NCBI GenBank assembly: GCA_030998225.1
Contig: JAPYXD010000752.1
Location: forward strand, 17,376,501 to 17,440,500
DNA length: 64,000 nucleotides
From: Diplolepis rosae
Lineage: Eukaryota; Arthropoda; Insecta; Hymenoptera; Diplolepididae
Direction of reading: 5' to 3'
Shown piece by piece: positions 13,101-28,100 of this stretch. The position numbers were made by a program, and so were the translations under genes. A model generated the notes under the pieces. The model saw only the letters and a list, made by a program, of their open reading frames with translations, was not told the origin of the DNA and ran no database searches. The stretch's first letter is position 1, and each line of letters starts with the position of its first letter.

Positions 13101-16100
13101 CACATTGAGATTGGGTAGGTCTCCTGCAGGGTCCGCAGAAAGGCGATGGTGAACCAGTGTTACTGCTGTTTTGTCCTTTACAAATACATGTAGGAAAATG
13201 GAACAAAAGCTTATGTTAAAGTTTTTGCATAAGATTTTATATGAGGAGCATTCTTATGACCATGGGTCAACCAGACGATATGATCGATATGGTGATTTTT
13301 TTGTCTCTAAACTTGTGTCCATGCAAAGTAAGATAATATTTATAAAATTTGAGAGAACAATGAAAAAGAATCAAGGAAGGTCTGCCAAATCATGAATTTT
13401 CATAATCATAAAAAGGTGTATTTAAAAAAAAATTCTGAGAGTCGAAATACCTTCCTTAGAGTCTTCTCTTCCATCATATGGTCTGCTAATCCATGGCCTT
13501 AATCATTCACCAAAAGCCCATGACATTTTCTTTGTCATTTCCCATACCAAAATTTCTTCTTTGTTGTCATACATGAATTCCTAGATAACAAAAAGTATAA
13601 TACTGAAACATCGTTTTTCTTGAACAATAACCTATATGGAGTTTTACATTAGGGAAGCGCGTCTGATGAGCTTCATTGTCAAGTCTCTCATGTTCTCAAG
13701 GAGATCTTTCATGTCTCAAAGACGTTTAGATAACAAATAGTACAGTTTCTTGGAGTTACTCAAGACGTCTGAAAGACGTTTAATGTTCGTGTTCCTACTG
13801 GATAAGTATCTATATAAAATAGTATAATATAGTCTAATATCCCCTTATACGAGTTATGCTAAAAAGTTAAAATATAAAGCAGTAATCAGTAGACATTTTT
13901 TCAGACAACTCGTGACTATTTTCATTGGATAACGCTCTATGTACGTGTGGAGGTGTACGAAGCCGTATCTTCTGTTGTGACCGAGTGTCTCAAAGTGTCT
14001 GACATGAGTTTGTTTGACTCAAATTACGGAAAATCATTGAGTCTAGATGAATTCAAAGCTCAACAGATGCAATCTATTAGTAATTTATTGAAATATTTGA
14101 AGGAGCCTTGGCTGAAGAAAATAGTACAGTCTATTAGACTGTGTCTAAGGGATGTTGGAAAAGGATGGTTTGATCTTGAACAGAAAGTACATCATGTGTA
14201 TGATGTCATGAAACTAAAGAGATTTATGGAACTATCTACCCTACTCATGCAGGTTTCTATTTTATTTTTTTCGTTATCACTAAACTTTTGTCTAAATATG
14301 TGTGTTTAATATAATATTGATTTAGAGATCGTTATGCGCCTCAGCACGGAAAGTGACACATTTCGTGCACATGGTCCAAAATTTGATCTTTGGATGCTCC
14401 CATCAAATCGACTAAAGTCAAATATTCGTTAATAACAGAGCCGACTTATTTTGTTCCCGGATAAATTCATTATAGCTTTATTTAAATTTTTTTCAGCGAA
14501 TCTTATTAAAACTTTAATTAATGCTTCTTTTTTTTAATGAATTTTTTTTTAGTTACTGTGCTCAAATTTTCTATCTTCATTTAGAATGCACTTAGAAATT
14601 TGGTCGAGAATTCTATGACGATATACCTCACGATGCTAGAAACTCCAGCATTGTGCCTACTTGAAGTTTCAAATAATTTTATATGGGGTGAAGACTTATT
14701 GAAATCTCCATTCAAATGCGGATCAAACCCAATTTTCAATATTGAACTAAAAATGAATGAAGGTGGTGCCTATTTTTCTACTGACCCTGCATCTTTTGAG
14801 GTGAGTACTCGCAGAATACATCCATATTTCTATATAGGATTAAAGAAAATATTGGAATTGACCTTTTTAAATAAAAAAATTTTTAAAAAGTATGAGCATT
14901 TTTTAATCACAAAGACATATAAAAAGAAAAGGTCGCACTTGCTAAACGAAAATCGACTGAATATAAATGAGTAAACAACTTTTCTTCAAGTAGTCAGTCA
15001 TTTTTGATAGCTAATTAGTGAAACTGACTAATTGCATAAAGAAAAATCGTTTACTGACTAAAATTCATTTAATTTTTGATTAACTTAGAGAGTTTATAGT
15101 TTCAGACGATTGTATTCTTATTTTCAGACAGTGATAATTTTCCTCTTCGACGATGCTTTAATGCAATGTCACCAGATTCGCCAAATCCATCCACTTCTGT
15201 TAACAAGTCTCAAATTCCCCAAAAATCTATATCTCAGCTCAGTTGGACTTCTGGAAAAATGTGTTAGTGACAGCAGGCAGCGCTTAATCGCTGCTTATCA
15301 GATTTCTATTGTGCCTCTCATCGCTTATGCAAAGGAGTTTAATGTGTTTCTAAAATTTTTCGCTTTAGATGTTGATGAATATGTTCGGTAAGTAATAATG
15401 GAAATTAATAATTTTATTTTCCTACTGTAGAAAATAGAAAAAACACATTGTCACCTTCTCACGTCTGCCAGGGGAAGCTTCAAGGGCACGCTTGGCAGCA
15501 TTTGCGCGTAAAGTTTAAAAATGAATTCAAAAATAATGATTCAAAAGTTACATTGATTGAAAAATTCAAACGTGTTAGATAAATCTAATTAATAATAGAA
15601 TTAATGTAAAAAAATATAGGATTGTACAAAATGTTCCCAAAGGTATTAAAGTTTTGTTTAGAGTCTTTGAATTCTGAGATTTTATATTTTGAACTATGCA
15701 ACTTTACTGGCTGCAGTATCATCACATATGGAAATTTTATCATTTCATCGAAAATAACTAAATTTTCGGAAACAATATCTTCGTTATTACATATTATTCA
15801 TAAAACCTAAATGTAAATAATAATAAAGTTGAAACCATAAAATATACTAAAACAAACTTGATATTACTGATATTGTATGTTACAATAATTTGAAAATGAA
15901 GTTTTTGGATATTATTATTTATTAAGTATATCATCACTGCTTCGACAGGTGCTTGTACCGTTTATTTTTATCGTAATTAATATAAATAACTCAAAAGTGT
16001 GTCTCATAAAGCATATAATTAAATGTTTTATAATTTCGTGTTAATTTCAAAGATTCGTTTTTCTTATCAATAAAAAAAAATTAATATTTCTGCGTCACCA

Positions 16101-19100
16101 AGAATATTGCCTGATACGCTATGAAAATACAAATAAGGAAATAACTTTACAATCTCCTCTCTCAAAATCCTCACGGTGTAGCATCGGAAAATCGATTTGA
16201 AACTCTGTTATTTTCGTGTACGTTATAAGCATAGCTTTTCCTGTGCAACTTTTCGAAAAATAAATACTTTTTTATCAGCAATATCATGCTCTTCTCCATG
16301 ATGACAAAGCAAATAATGAAATATTTAAATATGAAATATTTTTTTTAATTCATGAGAAAGACGACTTTTAAAATTATCATGAAATTATAAAACATTCTAT
16401 TATATGTTTTATGAGATACACTTTTGAGTTATTTATATTATTCATGATATCAATAAATTGCACGAGCAGTTGCAGAAGAACTTTTAATAATTTCAATCAG
16501 TGACTGACTTTTTGCTTGTCAGTCGGTCAGAAGTGATTGATTTTCGGTTAAAAATGATTGAATATATTAGAAATAACTGATTGCAAAGCAAGAATTTAGT
16601 CACTAATTGAAATTATTAAGGATTCTAATTGATTCAGATTTAAAGAGTTTTCCACATTTTTATCGTGACTGTATATAAAACTTGAGTCCAGGCTTCTGAT
16701 TTACAAAAACAAGATTATTCATGGAACCTCTGATATTATATATTTGTCACCACGTTATAGACTTCGCACTCCTTAAAAAAGAGCTGAATTATACATTGAT
16801 AAAAGAGTTGAATTGAAAAGGTCGAAAATTCATTTTAAACAAGGCCAGTGTTGGATACGGAGGATGGAAGGTTACAGATGTGGGAAAAAATATTTCACAA
16901 CTTTTCCTGTCTTTTAACAACCCTTTTGCATGAGAGACCCCCCAGGAAAAAAAATTGTATTGTGTCATTCACGTCCGAAACTCTTGCAAAAAATCACGAA
17001 ATAATAGGAAAGTACATAATAAAAGGAATTGAAGTGCCATGACCAGTTAATTTTCATCTGATTTGGAATTTCTCCTTTATTTCACATCAAAATGATATCA
17101 AGTAACGAAAAAAGGAATAGCACAAGGAATATCTTTCAATTGAAAATGTCAAACGTATAAGCTCGCGCGAAAGTGACAATTGTAAAAAAACGGTGCTGTA
17201 AAAGTTCACAAAGTATGAAAAAAGTAGTTTATTAATGATTACTTCATTATATACAAGGTGTGTGAGGTGTGTATCCAACCTGCGTTTATATCTTCGCGCC
17301 AGAGCACTCCATTGGCCTCTGCGGGGTACGAGCGTAACCAGTAATCCTTCACGAACTCCCTGAATACCGTAGTTACCGCATTTCTGGTCAAGCGGTGACT
17401 TCTTCACCATGATAACGCGCCAGCGCATTCATCGAACCTTGTGCAGCAATTTTTGGTGAAACACAAATTTGTACAGCTTCACCAGTCTCCGTACAGTTCC
17501 GACATAGCTCCCTGCGACATTTGGATGTTCCCAAAATTGAAAATGGCGCTCAAAGGAAAGCGGTTCGACGACATCGAGACGATTCAGAGTAATACGACGC
17601 ACTAGTTGAAGGCCATTCCAAAATCTGCGTTCAAGGACTGCTTTAAGATGTACTACTGTGGGCAAAAACTAAGGTGAATTTTGTTATGAAATGAAAAATC
17701 TTTATTTATTTATCCACATCAATTTCATCCCCTTCAAAGTAATCCCCTCCCGGTATTATTTTCGATTTCCAGAATTGCCTTCAAAGCCTTCTTCGATTCG
17801 AATTGAATCTTTTCAATTGTGTCAAAACGGTGTTCTCGGAGTGGTCTTTTGAGTTTGGGGAATAGCCAGAAGTCACACGGAGCCAAATCAGGCGAATATG
17901 TTGGTTGTGGAACGATATGCGTTGAGTTTTTGGCGAAATGGTCACGAAGAACGAGTGCAGTGCGAGACGGCGCATTATCGTGATGCAAAAACCACGAGGT
18001 GTCTGCCCAAAATATCGTTTGAAACGGTGTTGAGTGATTCTCTCGAAATGCCAATAGTATCAGCAAGGTCTCTAATTGTCAATCGACGATTTTTGTGCAC
18101 TAATTCTTTGATTTCATTGACGTGTTGCTCTTCAGTTGATGTTGATGGTCGTCCGGGACGTTCCAAGTCATCAACACGTTCTCTGCCTTCTTTGAAGTCT
18201 TTGTACCACTTATAAACATTTTTCTGCGACATGGTCAAATCGCTAAAGGCCTTCTGCAACATTCTGACGTTTCCGCAACTGAAATTTCATTCCGCAAACA
18301 AAATTTAATGGCACTTCTTTGCTCAACAAATTCAGACGTTGTAAAAATCGAAAAAATCACTTTTAGTCGTTTAGAAAACACAAGCGTAAATATGTAACAA
18401 ATGATGACAATGACATGAAATTTGGCATAGATGTCAGTAACAGTAGGACCAACATAAAAAATAAAAGAGCTTGCCCGAATCCGTTAGCCCGCGAAGTTTA
18501 AATTAAAAATTCACTTTAGTTTTTGCCCACAGTAGTAGAAGCACCGCTGGGAGCGTGTGGTTCAATCAAATGGGGACTGCTTCGAAGGATGCCACGGTGC
18601 GGATGACGATGAATAGCAACAACGCGGAGATATGAACGCAGGTCGGATACTTTTCGGACACACCTCGTATGTCAATTTTTTTTTATATCTTGTGCTGCGT
18701 TTTCAAGTTATTTGATAAATTGCGGCATATAAGGATACTTCCCATAAGAGCCCAGCTAATTTCATTATTTAATTTCTCAAAAACTATGCTGCAACAACGA
18801 TTGCTTTTTTGCACAGAAATCCGTTATAAAGGGTTTTCCAATAGGGACATAACAATTTTTTATCTTTATATGAACGCACCCTTTAACTTTTTTAATGAAC
18901 TGTCAATGTCAAAACGTTAGTTAAAGTCAACATTTTCATCATGATAAAGTTAACGAACAAGCAACGTTTGGAAATTATTAAAAATTACTACCGAAATTCT
19001 GAGTCGGTGGTCGCAACTTTAAGAGCGCTTACTCCAATTTTCGGCTGTAATAATCGTCCTGGCTCAATGGCTTTGTTAATAAGCAAAATATGCGTTATTG

Positions 19101-22100
19101 GTCAGCAACAAACCCAAATGTGCTTCTTGAGACACCGTTGCATCCGCAAAAAGCGACTGATTGGTGCTGTTTTCACGCCGGAGGTGTGATTGGGCCGTAT
19201 TTTTTCGTGGATGAAAACGACCGCCATGTTACAGTCAATGGAGAGCGCTATCGTGCTATGTTGAAAGATTATTTATAGCCAGAATTGGATGAACTTGACA
19301 TCAACGATATTTCGTTTCAACAAGACGGTGCCACTAGCCACACAGCACGCGTCACAATCGATTTATTAAAAGGCAAATTCGGTGAAGTGTTATCTCGAGA
19401 AATGGTCCGGTCAAATGGCCACCTCGTTCATGTGATCTAATGCCATTGGATTTCTTTTTATGGGGCCATATTAAGTCACTGGTCTATGCCAACAAGCCAG
19501 CAACTTTAAACGACCTCAAGGACAACATCCAACGCGAAATTGCCAACGTTCCGGTTGAAATGTGTACCAGATTGGTGGAAAATTGGTTCCAAAAATTCGA
19601 CCGCTGTAAACGGGCTCGTGGTAGTCATATGACCGATATCGAATTTCATTCATAAAATGTAATGCTTGCACTACACCCACAATAAATTTGAACTCAATAT
19701 CTCAAATATTTCTGTGTTTAATTCATAGATAAAATTGTTATGTCCCTATTGGAAAACCCTTTATTATATATCTCATGACTGACAGACGTATCTTAAGTAT
19801 AATATCTCCACGGGATAAGAAGATGCCGGATATTTTATTCATTTAATTTAACTTAACTTTTTAATTATATTGTATTATAAACGTACTTGTTAAGGTCTAT
19901 GGACATTTTCAAATTGAGCTTTTGGGAACATTAAAGGTTATGATATCCCTCTAGGCTTCCAAGTATTAAAAAAGTGCTAAAATCAGAAAATTTGGTACAT
20001 TTGAAGTCTCAGATAGGTCACACCTGGTAGAAAATCCCTACATAGGAACCAATTTAGGAATTGATGTGTAGCAAATCATAAGGCGTTTATTCCGGCAACT
20101 ACATTAAAACCCATATCGGATCCTTTATCATTTTCTCTCCCATCTCCGAAATGGTAAATTCGGACATAGGAGCCTACCTAGGTTCCCAAGGGGGTTCCGT
20201 CATAGGTTCCTATGTAGGTATTTCCAACCAAGTATGTTTGGAATATAATTTCATTCCACGCTATCCCACTCTATTTTGCGCCAATTCAAAATCTGTTTCA
20301 GCACCAGTGTGAGTCATTCCGAAACCAATCCGAGTTACAATTTTAATTTATGTAAATCCGTATATCCAATCGCAATTCAATCTGATTGAATCCAAGGCAA
20401 CTCTTTAGTCAGTCCTTATTCATACGTATATTTGAAATTTAATCCAAACGAATCCGAGGCCTTTGAATCCGAATTGAATTTGGAATAGCTCACATTGAGG
20501 TGGAAAAGAATTGTGCTACAGGGTGGTATAGGATCAATGAAACTTTATTGATCTAAAACTTGCACTAGAGTTTGAACTTCTAAAAACATTCAGGAAGTAC
20601 ATGGAAGATGACCACTCTGCTGTTGAAGTAAAAGAGGAGATAGATTACCACTTCCACATGAAGGCAGACCTGAAAGCAAAATTACCAAAATCAATCAACT
20701 TTGGTCCATTTCATGTAAACGTGTGGCCTCTGAAAGAATATCTCATAAACAAGAGAAAGCATGTGGCCATAGAACTCCTGAAAACGTTTACGATCCGATT
20801 GCGTAACCAATTAAATAAAAACCTTATAGAATACGCTGATATTATTAAGAAACTAAAAGATGAACCGCAAAATATCGAACAAGTTTTTGAGATACGTGAA
20901 TGGATGGAAACTATTCCCCTTACAGTAAAATCTCTGGACGAAAATGTTCAGAGACTAAAATTAGAGTATGATATCTTGGACTACTTTTCGTGGAACTTAT
21001 CTGATGAAGATTTCATAGCTAAGTGGCAAGCCATAGGATATCCACAGAAAATTGAAAAGCAAGTAAGTTATAATGATTTCATTCAGTGAGCATATGAAAT
21101 TGAATTGAAGTTATGATAAACACTACTAACGTGTACTCGTGAAAAATAATTTCAAAAATTTCCTAGTCGTTATACACATTTCAATTATTTATTATATGTT
21201 TTTTGACACTAAGATGAAGTACTTAAGGGGGTCGCCTTATGAAACGCCCGGAAAAAAGGTTCTTTTTAATGATTTTCGTTTGTCAAGAAAGAAACGATAT
21301 ACATCCATGATCTTTTACATTTATTTTAAGCTACTTCTGAACAACATTGCAAAAAAAACCAAGTCAAAATTTTCCAAAATGGCGGCGTTATTCATGGCGG
21401 ACTGGGATGCCTCGCGACTGGAGTAGTTGAACGGCGTGCAGGATAACGTCCGTAATTTTTGTCTGAAATCAATGAAATTTTTTTTCTTATTCAGTACCCT
21501 TGTTTATTCGATATGAACCACTAAAAATTCAAAGACAATAGAAAATTCAGTATTTTTTTCTGTTAAAATCAAAATTTACGATTTTCCGCAGTGAAATTTT
21601 TTTTAATATTGTTGCATACACAGTGTGAAAAATTGATAAAATTATTAATATCTGTGGTTTATATATAATAATTGTTTATTATCAACAAAATAAAATGTAG
21701 TTGAGGTCAATCGGTCTAAAAGTTTTTGTGTAATCCTGCACGCCAGTTTGAAAAATGTGGTTTTGAGAAAACGCGCTTCAAAGTTTTTGTAAGATACAAT
21801 TAGATCATAACAAAACTTACAGAGGTCAATTCCTAATCTGCTACTCCTGGTCGATACAACAAGCCCTCCGCTTCCTCGATAAACTCGTTTTGTTGTTGTT
21901 TTTCTAGCGATTAAAAAAACAAAATTTTAAATGCGATTTTTTTCAAGTTTTCATGAGGCGACCCCCTTAATCGAAACAATTTTCAATAGAACTTCTAAAT
22001 TTAAGGTGTTTTTATGTAACCTTCGTAGCGTTTGGACAATTTTTTCCTGGTAGAAAAATGTTTCTTGATTTTTTTAATTAGTATTTTTGTTCTATTTTTG

Positions 22101-25100
22101 ACCAAAACTGATGAAAAAAATATATTTTTGCTAATCTTGCATTTTTTTCAAAAAATTGTTCGTTCAAATTTTACAACTTTTTGTCAATGACCCATATGCT
22201 CATAAAAATGTCTATATTTTGATTTTTTCTTTAGATGGAGGAGACTTTGTTGTTTCTACAAAATGAGCAGGAGCGATTCTTCAGTCAACAAATTCAAGAT
22301 GAGATTACTCTTTCCGAGAAGATAGATGATCTGGTTGATCAAATAACTAATATTGCATTGCAGACGGATGTTAATAAAGTCCAAGAAACAGCAATAGAGG
22401 TGAAAAGAATCTGGAAGACAATGAAAGAATGTCAGGTTCAAGGACTTCTGCTTAATGAGCGACAAAAGTTCTTTGGTGTCTCTGTTATTCCGTTCGAACA
22501 TCTCAACAAACTAATGAAGGAATTTGAACCTTACCAAAGCCTCTGGATTACTGCTGCAGGTATTTCACTTATTTCATCCTTTCTGATCGAGAAAATAAAT
22601 ATTCTTTTAAGATAGATAATGCATTTGGTCTTTTAGATTGGCAGAAATGTTACGACATTTGGATGGAAAACCCCTTGTTGCAGATTGATGGAAATCAAAT
22701 TGACGTAATGGTCAACGACATGCACAAGACCATGTCTCGCTGTGCCAAGATTTTTCAGGAATTGTCAAGTACGTATCACACATAAAATACAGTAATGGGC
22801 ATAACGTAACATAACGTAATAGATTTTAAAAATTAATTAAGACATTCATGAATTTCGTTGCAGAAATCGAGGGTATAGCGGTAGGCGTAAAAAATCAAAT
22901 AGAAGCCTTCAAGCCGTACGTTGGGGTTATTCAAGCATTGCGTAATCCTGGAATAAAATCACGTCATTTTGAAGAACTAAGTAAAAGCACAGGAATCCAA
23001 ATGGCTCTAACTCCAGTATTAACGTTTAAAGATCTAGTTAACGCGGGCATTATGAATTTCGAAGATGTTGTTAAAGAAATTGCTGAAAACGCAGCGAAAG
23101 AGTACGCTATTGAAGGAGCCTTGAACAGAATGAAGTCAGAGTGGGAATGGATTAAAATGGAAGTAATGCCTTACAAAGCCACAGGTAAAGTAACCAAAAA
23201 TATATATTATCCAGGCTGAGGCAGATTTTCTTTCGTTTGTCAATTATTGTCTGGAAAAATCATAATGATTGGACACTTTAATTTTTTGAAATCTGGACTT
23301 TAATAAGAGTATAATAATATCCTTTGATATATATTCACATTCACATATATCAGAAGCAATTTCCTAAAAATCTATTTTTTAAAATTTCTAATTGACCCTT
23401 ACCGCTTAAGTAAACTACAGCGCTTTTAAACAGGGGTTTTTTTTAAATCGGAATAATCTTGGATGTAGTGACAGTTTTGTCATTCTGTTTTTCGACATAT
23501 GTCAAGTAGGAGGTCTACAATTTACTACTGTGGGAAAAAATTGAGGTGAATTTTTAATTTAAACTTCGCGAGCTAACCGATTCGGGCAAACTCTTTTATT
23601 TTTATGTTGGTCCTACTGTTACTGACATCTGTGCCAAATTTCATGTCAATGTCATCATTTGTTACATAGTTACGCTTATGTTTTCCAAACGATTAAAAGT
23701 GATTTTTTCGATTTTTACAATGTCTAAATTTGTTGAGCAAAGAAGTCCCATTAAACTTTGTATGCGGAATGAAATTTTAGTTGCGGAAACGTTCAGAATG
23801 TTGCAGAAGGCCTTCGTTGATTTGACCATATCGCAGAAAAATGTTCATAAGTGGTACAAAGACTTCAAAGAAGGCAGAGAACGTCTTGATGCCTTGGAAT
23901 GCCCCGGACGACCATCAACATCAACTGACGAGCAACACATCAATCAAATCAAAGAATTAGTCCACAAAAATCGTCAATTGACTGTTAGAGACCTTACTGA
24001 TATGGTTGGAATATCAGAAGGATCAGTGAAAACCATTTTGAAAGACCATTTGGGCCTGAAAAGAGTTAAATCTCGATTGGTTCCAAAAACACTCAATTTT
24101 TTGGAAAAAATGCGTCGCGTTGAAGTCTGTGAAACAATGCTTTCTGATTATCAGGACAAAATGAAATGCATGGTTACTGGAGATGAGACATGGATTTATG
24201 CTTACGACCCGGAAACAACTGATCAATAAAGCGAATGTCGTGCCAAAGGTGAGACAAGACCGAAAAGATCGCGCTAAAGTCGCTCAAAAATTAAGGTCAT
24301 GTTGACAGTTTTCTTCGATTATCGTGGTGTGGTCCATTATGAATTCCTTCCGCCCGGCCAAACTGTCAACAAGGAATATTATTTAAGCATTATGCGTCGT
24401 TTGCGTGAAGCTATTCGCCTCAAGAGGCCGGATTTGTGGAAAGACAATTCTTGGTTTCTGCAACACAATAATGCGCCATCTCACACTGCACTCGTTCTTC
24501 GTGACCATTTCGCCAAAAAGTCAACGAATATCGTTCCACAAGCACCACATTTACCCGATTTGCCAAGGCAAAGTATCGCTTTTAAAATGTAGGCGATCGC
24601 TTGTTTTTCAAGCGATATCCCTTTTTTCAAAGCGACAATTTTAAGCGATTTCGCTTAGTCACAAGTGCCATCGCTTTTTACCTCAAATCATGTCGCTTCA
24701 GGCCTCGTCGCTTTTCACCCTAAGCGATATCTTATTAGCGAGCGACATCGCTTTTGAAGCGATATTGCTAGTCATGAAAGCGCAGTCGCGTATGAGGAAG
24801 ATTAGCTTGCAGGTAATTAGCTGCAAGCCTCTTGCGCTTGCCCATAACATTCAAGTGTGCGGTCACTCGCAGCTAGAGCGCAATTATCTTCATCTACACT
24901 ATAAATACTTCAAACACTTTTTGATCTTTAGAAATTTGCATCTGAAATTAAAATTGCTCTAAAAAAAGGAATCAGACATCGTTACTGAATGATTTATGCA
25001 CTTAATTCGATACTGATAGCAATTATTTGTTTATTATACATAACAATGTGGATTTACACTTAATTTCTTTCATAGACATCGCTTTTCGAGAGATCTTATA

Positions 25101-28100
25101 CTCAAGCAATCGCTTCAGCTAGATCTCTTACATAGCGATCGCTTGATTGAGAGATCTTTTACAATTAAACGATCGCTTGGGTAAGAGATCTCTTAAAAGG
25201 AGCAAATTCGTCCACAAGCGATCGCTTTTCAAGATATCTCTTAGACAAGCGATCGCCTAACTAAGAGATCTACAAAGCGATCGCTTGTGGACGAATTCGC
25301 TCCTTTTAAGAGATCTCTTGTCGAAAGATACTTTGCCATGGGTTGGCTCCGTGTGACTTCTGGCTATTCCCCAAACTCATAAGACCACTCCGAGGAAACC
25401 GTTTTGACACGATTGAAGAGATACAAGCCGAATCGAAGAAAGCTTTGAAGGAAATTCCGGTTATGGGCAGTTGCCCAGACCGGAGCTGTATAAAGCAGCT
25501 TCGAGTGCACCACGCTCACCACCAGTCTTCTCTTGGCTTCCCTGGGTCCACCAATGTTGGGCTTCTACCCACTCGGGCGACTTGCTATTGAAGTCACCCT
25601 CAATTATGGTCCATCGAATAGCTTAGCTGAGGCTTTCCTCAAGGAGGAGAATTTGAGGCTCGAAGACCTCGAAAGGATTGTTCGCGGAAAAGTAGCAGCT
25701 ATACACACGCACCCCGCCACCTCCACCCAAACGAATCCTGCGTTTGTCACCAGAAAATCCCCGATTCCATAATCGGGGTTGCACACAAGGATCCCGGCCT
25801 TCCTTAATGCATTCTGGTAGAGTTTTTGGACATTTTGTACTGCTCACTAATGAGCAGCACGTCAGCCCCTCTTTCCCTGGCTGTCTGTATCTGGAAGTCT
25901 TGGGTTCCCCTCTCCCTCCTGAGGCTAAGCTGTAGGAACTGCACTTCCCACCCCTAACCTCCGGAGCTCTGCCCGAAACACTGGACAAAAAGCACTGCTA
26001 GAAACATGAGCGACATCTTTTTTGCCCCTTCCCATGTGCATGGGGAGGGGGGCTAACACTCCTTGGTCCAGGTGTTTGGTTATTGTTAACCGGGGAAGTA
26101 AGAATCACGCGAAGTGTAAAAACAGTGGGTTATACCTGGTGAAAGTGCACCAAAGCATCCAAAAACGCAACAATCACACACATCGAACATTGTACAGGCA
26201 AGAAAGCGTGAATTGGGTTTTGAATCGCTTCCACATCCACCATATCCTTTTGACCTGGCCCCCGAGACTATTATCTGTTCCCAATCATTAAGAGATTGCT
26301 GTGTGGTAAACGTTTTGAGTCGAACGAAGAAGTTGAATGGGAAACAGAAGGGTATTCTAGAGGTTTTGACAAATCGTATTTTTTGGAAGGCATAGAAAAG
26401 TTGAGAGATCGTTGGACTCGTTGTATCAAGCTAAAAGGAGCGTACATTGACAAATAAAGCCGATTCTCCCAAAAAAATAAATTCTTGTTTATTTTATCAC
26501 GTCAATATCAAACACCCTGGTATATGTAAATAATATATTATTGCATAAGGAATAATGGTTCTCTTCAAAGTAATCTTGATTTTTATTTTGTTGGAAACCT
26601 TTGTAAAGCAACAAAAGAATTTTATTTTTATGAACTTGTTTTTCAGGTACCTACATTATGAAAATAGCAGACGAGATTATTATGCTCTTAGATGACCATA
26701 TCATGAACACTCAGCAGATTGGATTCAGTCCTTACAAAGCATCATTTACGGAAGAAGTCGATGATTGGGATGCGAAATTGAAACTTGTACAAGAAGTCAT
26801 TGGACTTTGGGTCGATGTGCAAAAGTAATTAAAGATGCATTTTATGAACTTTCATTGCATTTCAACCCTTTCAGCCCTATGCACCCATATATGCCTTCTC
26901 AGCAATAGTTCTCCATTGACTATGTCACCAAACTACGAATGCAATAAATATATTCCTATTTACGAAAATTTCGTAAACTGGAACTTCAATTTATGCAGGA
27001 AAACGCGTGCTTCATCGCAAAAAGTAGGCAAATCACGGATAAAGATTTTCTTCGCACAGCTCAAGGCTGAGAGGGTTAAGCTTGGAAAAATTAACGTATG
27101 GGAGACATTCCACTAAGCTAGATTGTCAATTACGTAAGTGGTCACGTAATGTGACTCAAATTGTATTTATAGATTTTTATTTGTTCAATCAATTATTATT
27201 ATTGCGGTGAGTGCTGGCAACCCGAGTCGGAATATGCCTCTACTTTGAGGCTATTCATACATATGTTTGAAGGGGCTAAGGGTTTCAAAATAAGAGCTAA
27301 CTTAATTTAATTTTAGCTTCTCCTAAGCGACTTTTAAGGGGGGAGATACCTCTAGAACCCTTAAAAAACAGTTTTTTTCAATTTTATTCTGGGAGAATGA
27401 AAACGAAGCAAGTCCGGATTTTTTGCATATATTAGAAGGCATTATTTAACTTCAAAAAAACAGTTTTTTCATGATAGAAAAATACAAAATGGCGGAAATA
27501 TGACGGATCCCGTCGATAGCGTCGCTGCTAACATTTTTTGCGGCCGTCAACTTCCTGGCTAGGTTTTTCATCTGAAACGATAAAAGAAAATTTTTTATAA
27601 GTCGGGAAGCTTTTATCGAGTGCATAGCAGGGGGGTTTTGAGAATTGCGAAAAATTGGGTATATTTTCATGCGTTTCGTGAAAAAGTGCCATTTTTACCC
27701 GTGTTTTTTGACATGAAAATAGTTGAACAACTGTAGAAATACTATTTTTCTCGAAAAAGCGCCCTACCACGCACTTGATTATACAATTATCTACAAAATA
27801 CCGTTTTATTCAAATAAATCGGTTGAATAGCTTGCTCGCAATCTTGACGGCCGGATAAAAATAGTTAGTTTCGAGAAAACGAGCCTCAAAGTTTTTGTAC
27901 ATGAAGAAATATGTTCCAATAGAACCAATAGAACTCCAAAAGAACTTTGGGATTATATTTTTGAATAGTTTTTCAATCGATTTGAGCAAAAAAAAAATTT
28001 TTGATTTTTTGAAAGTTCTAGAGATATCTCTCCCCTTAAAGGAACAAATTTCTAACATTACCTGAAGTAGTGGCTAATAAGGGGCTTATATCAACCTTAC

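Noticed and set aside
20601..21089. ATG at 20601 as a gene start
   Set aside because: It is an internal methionine; the exon begins at 20594 in phase with exon 5.
25190..25320. Repeated GCGATCGC palindromes as a CRISPR array
   Set aside because: Spacing is irregular, units are palindromic rather than direct repeats with spacers, and the DNA is eukaryotic.
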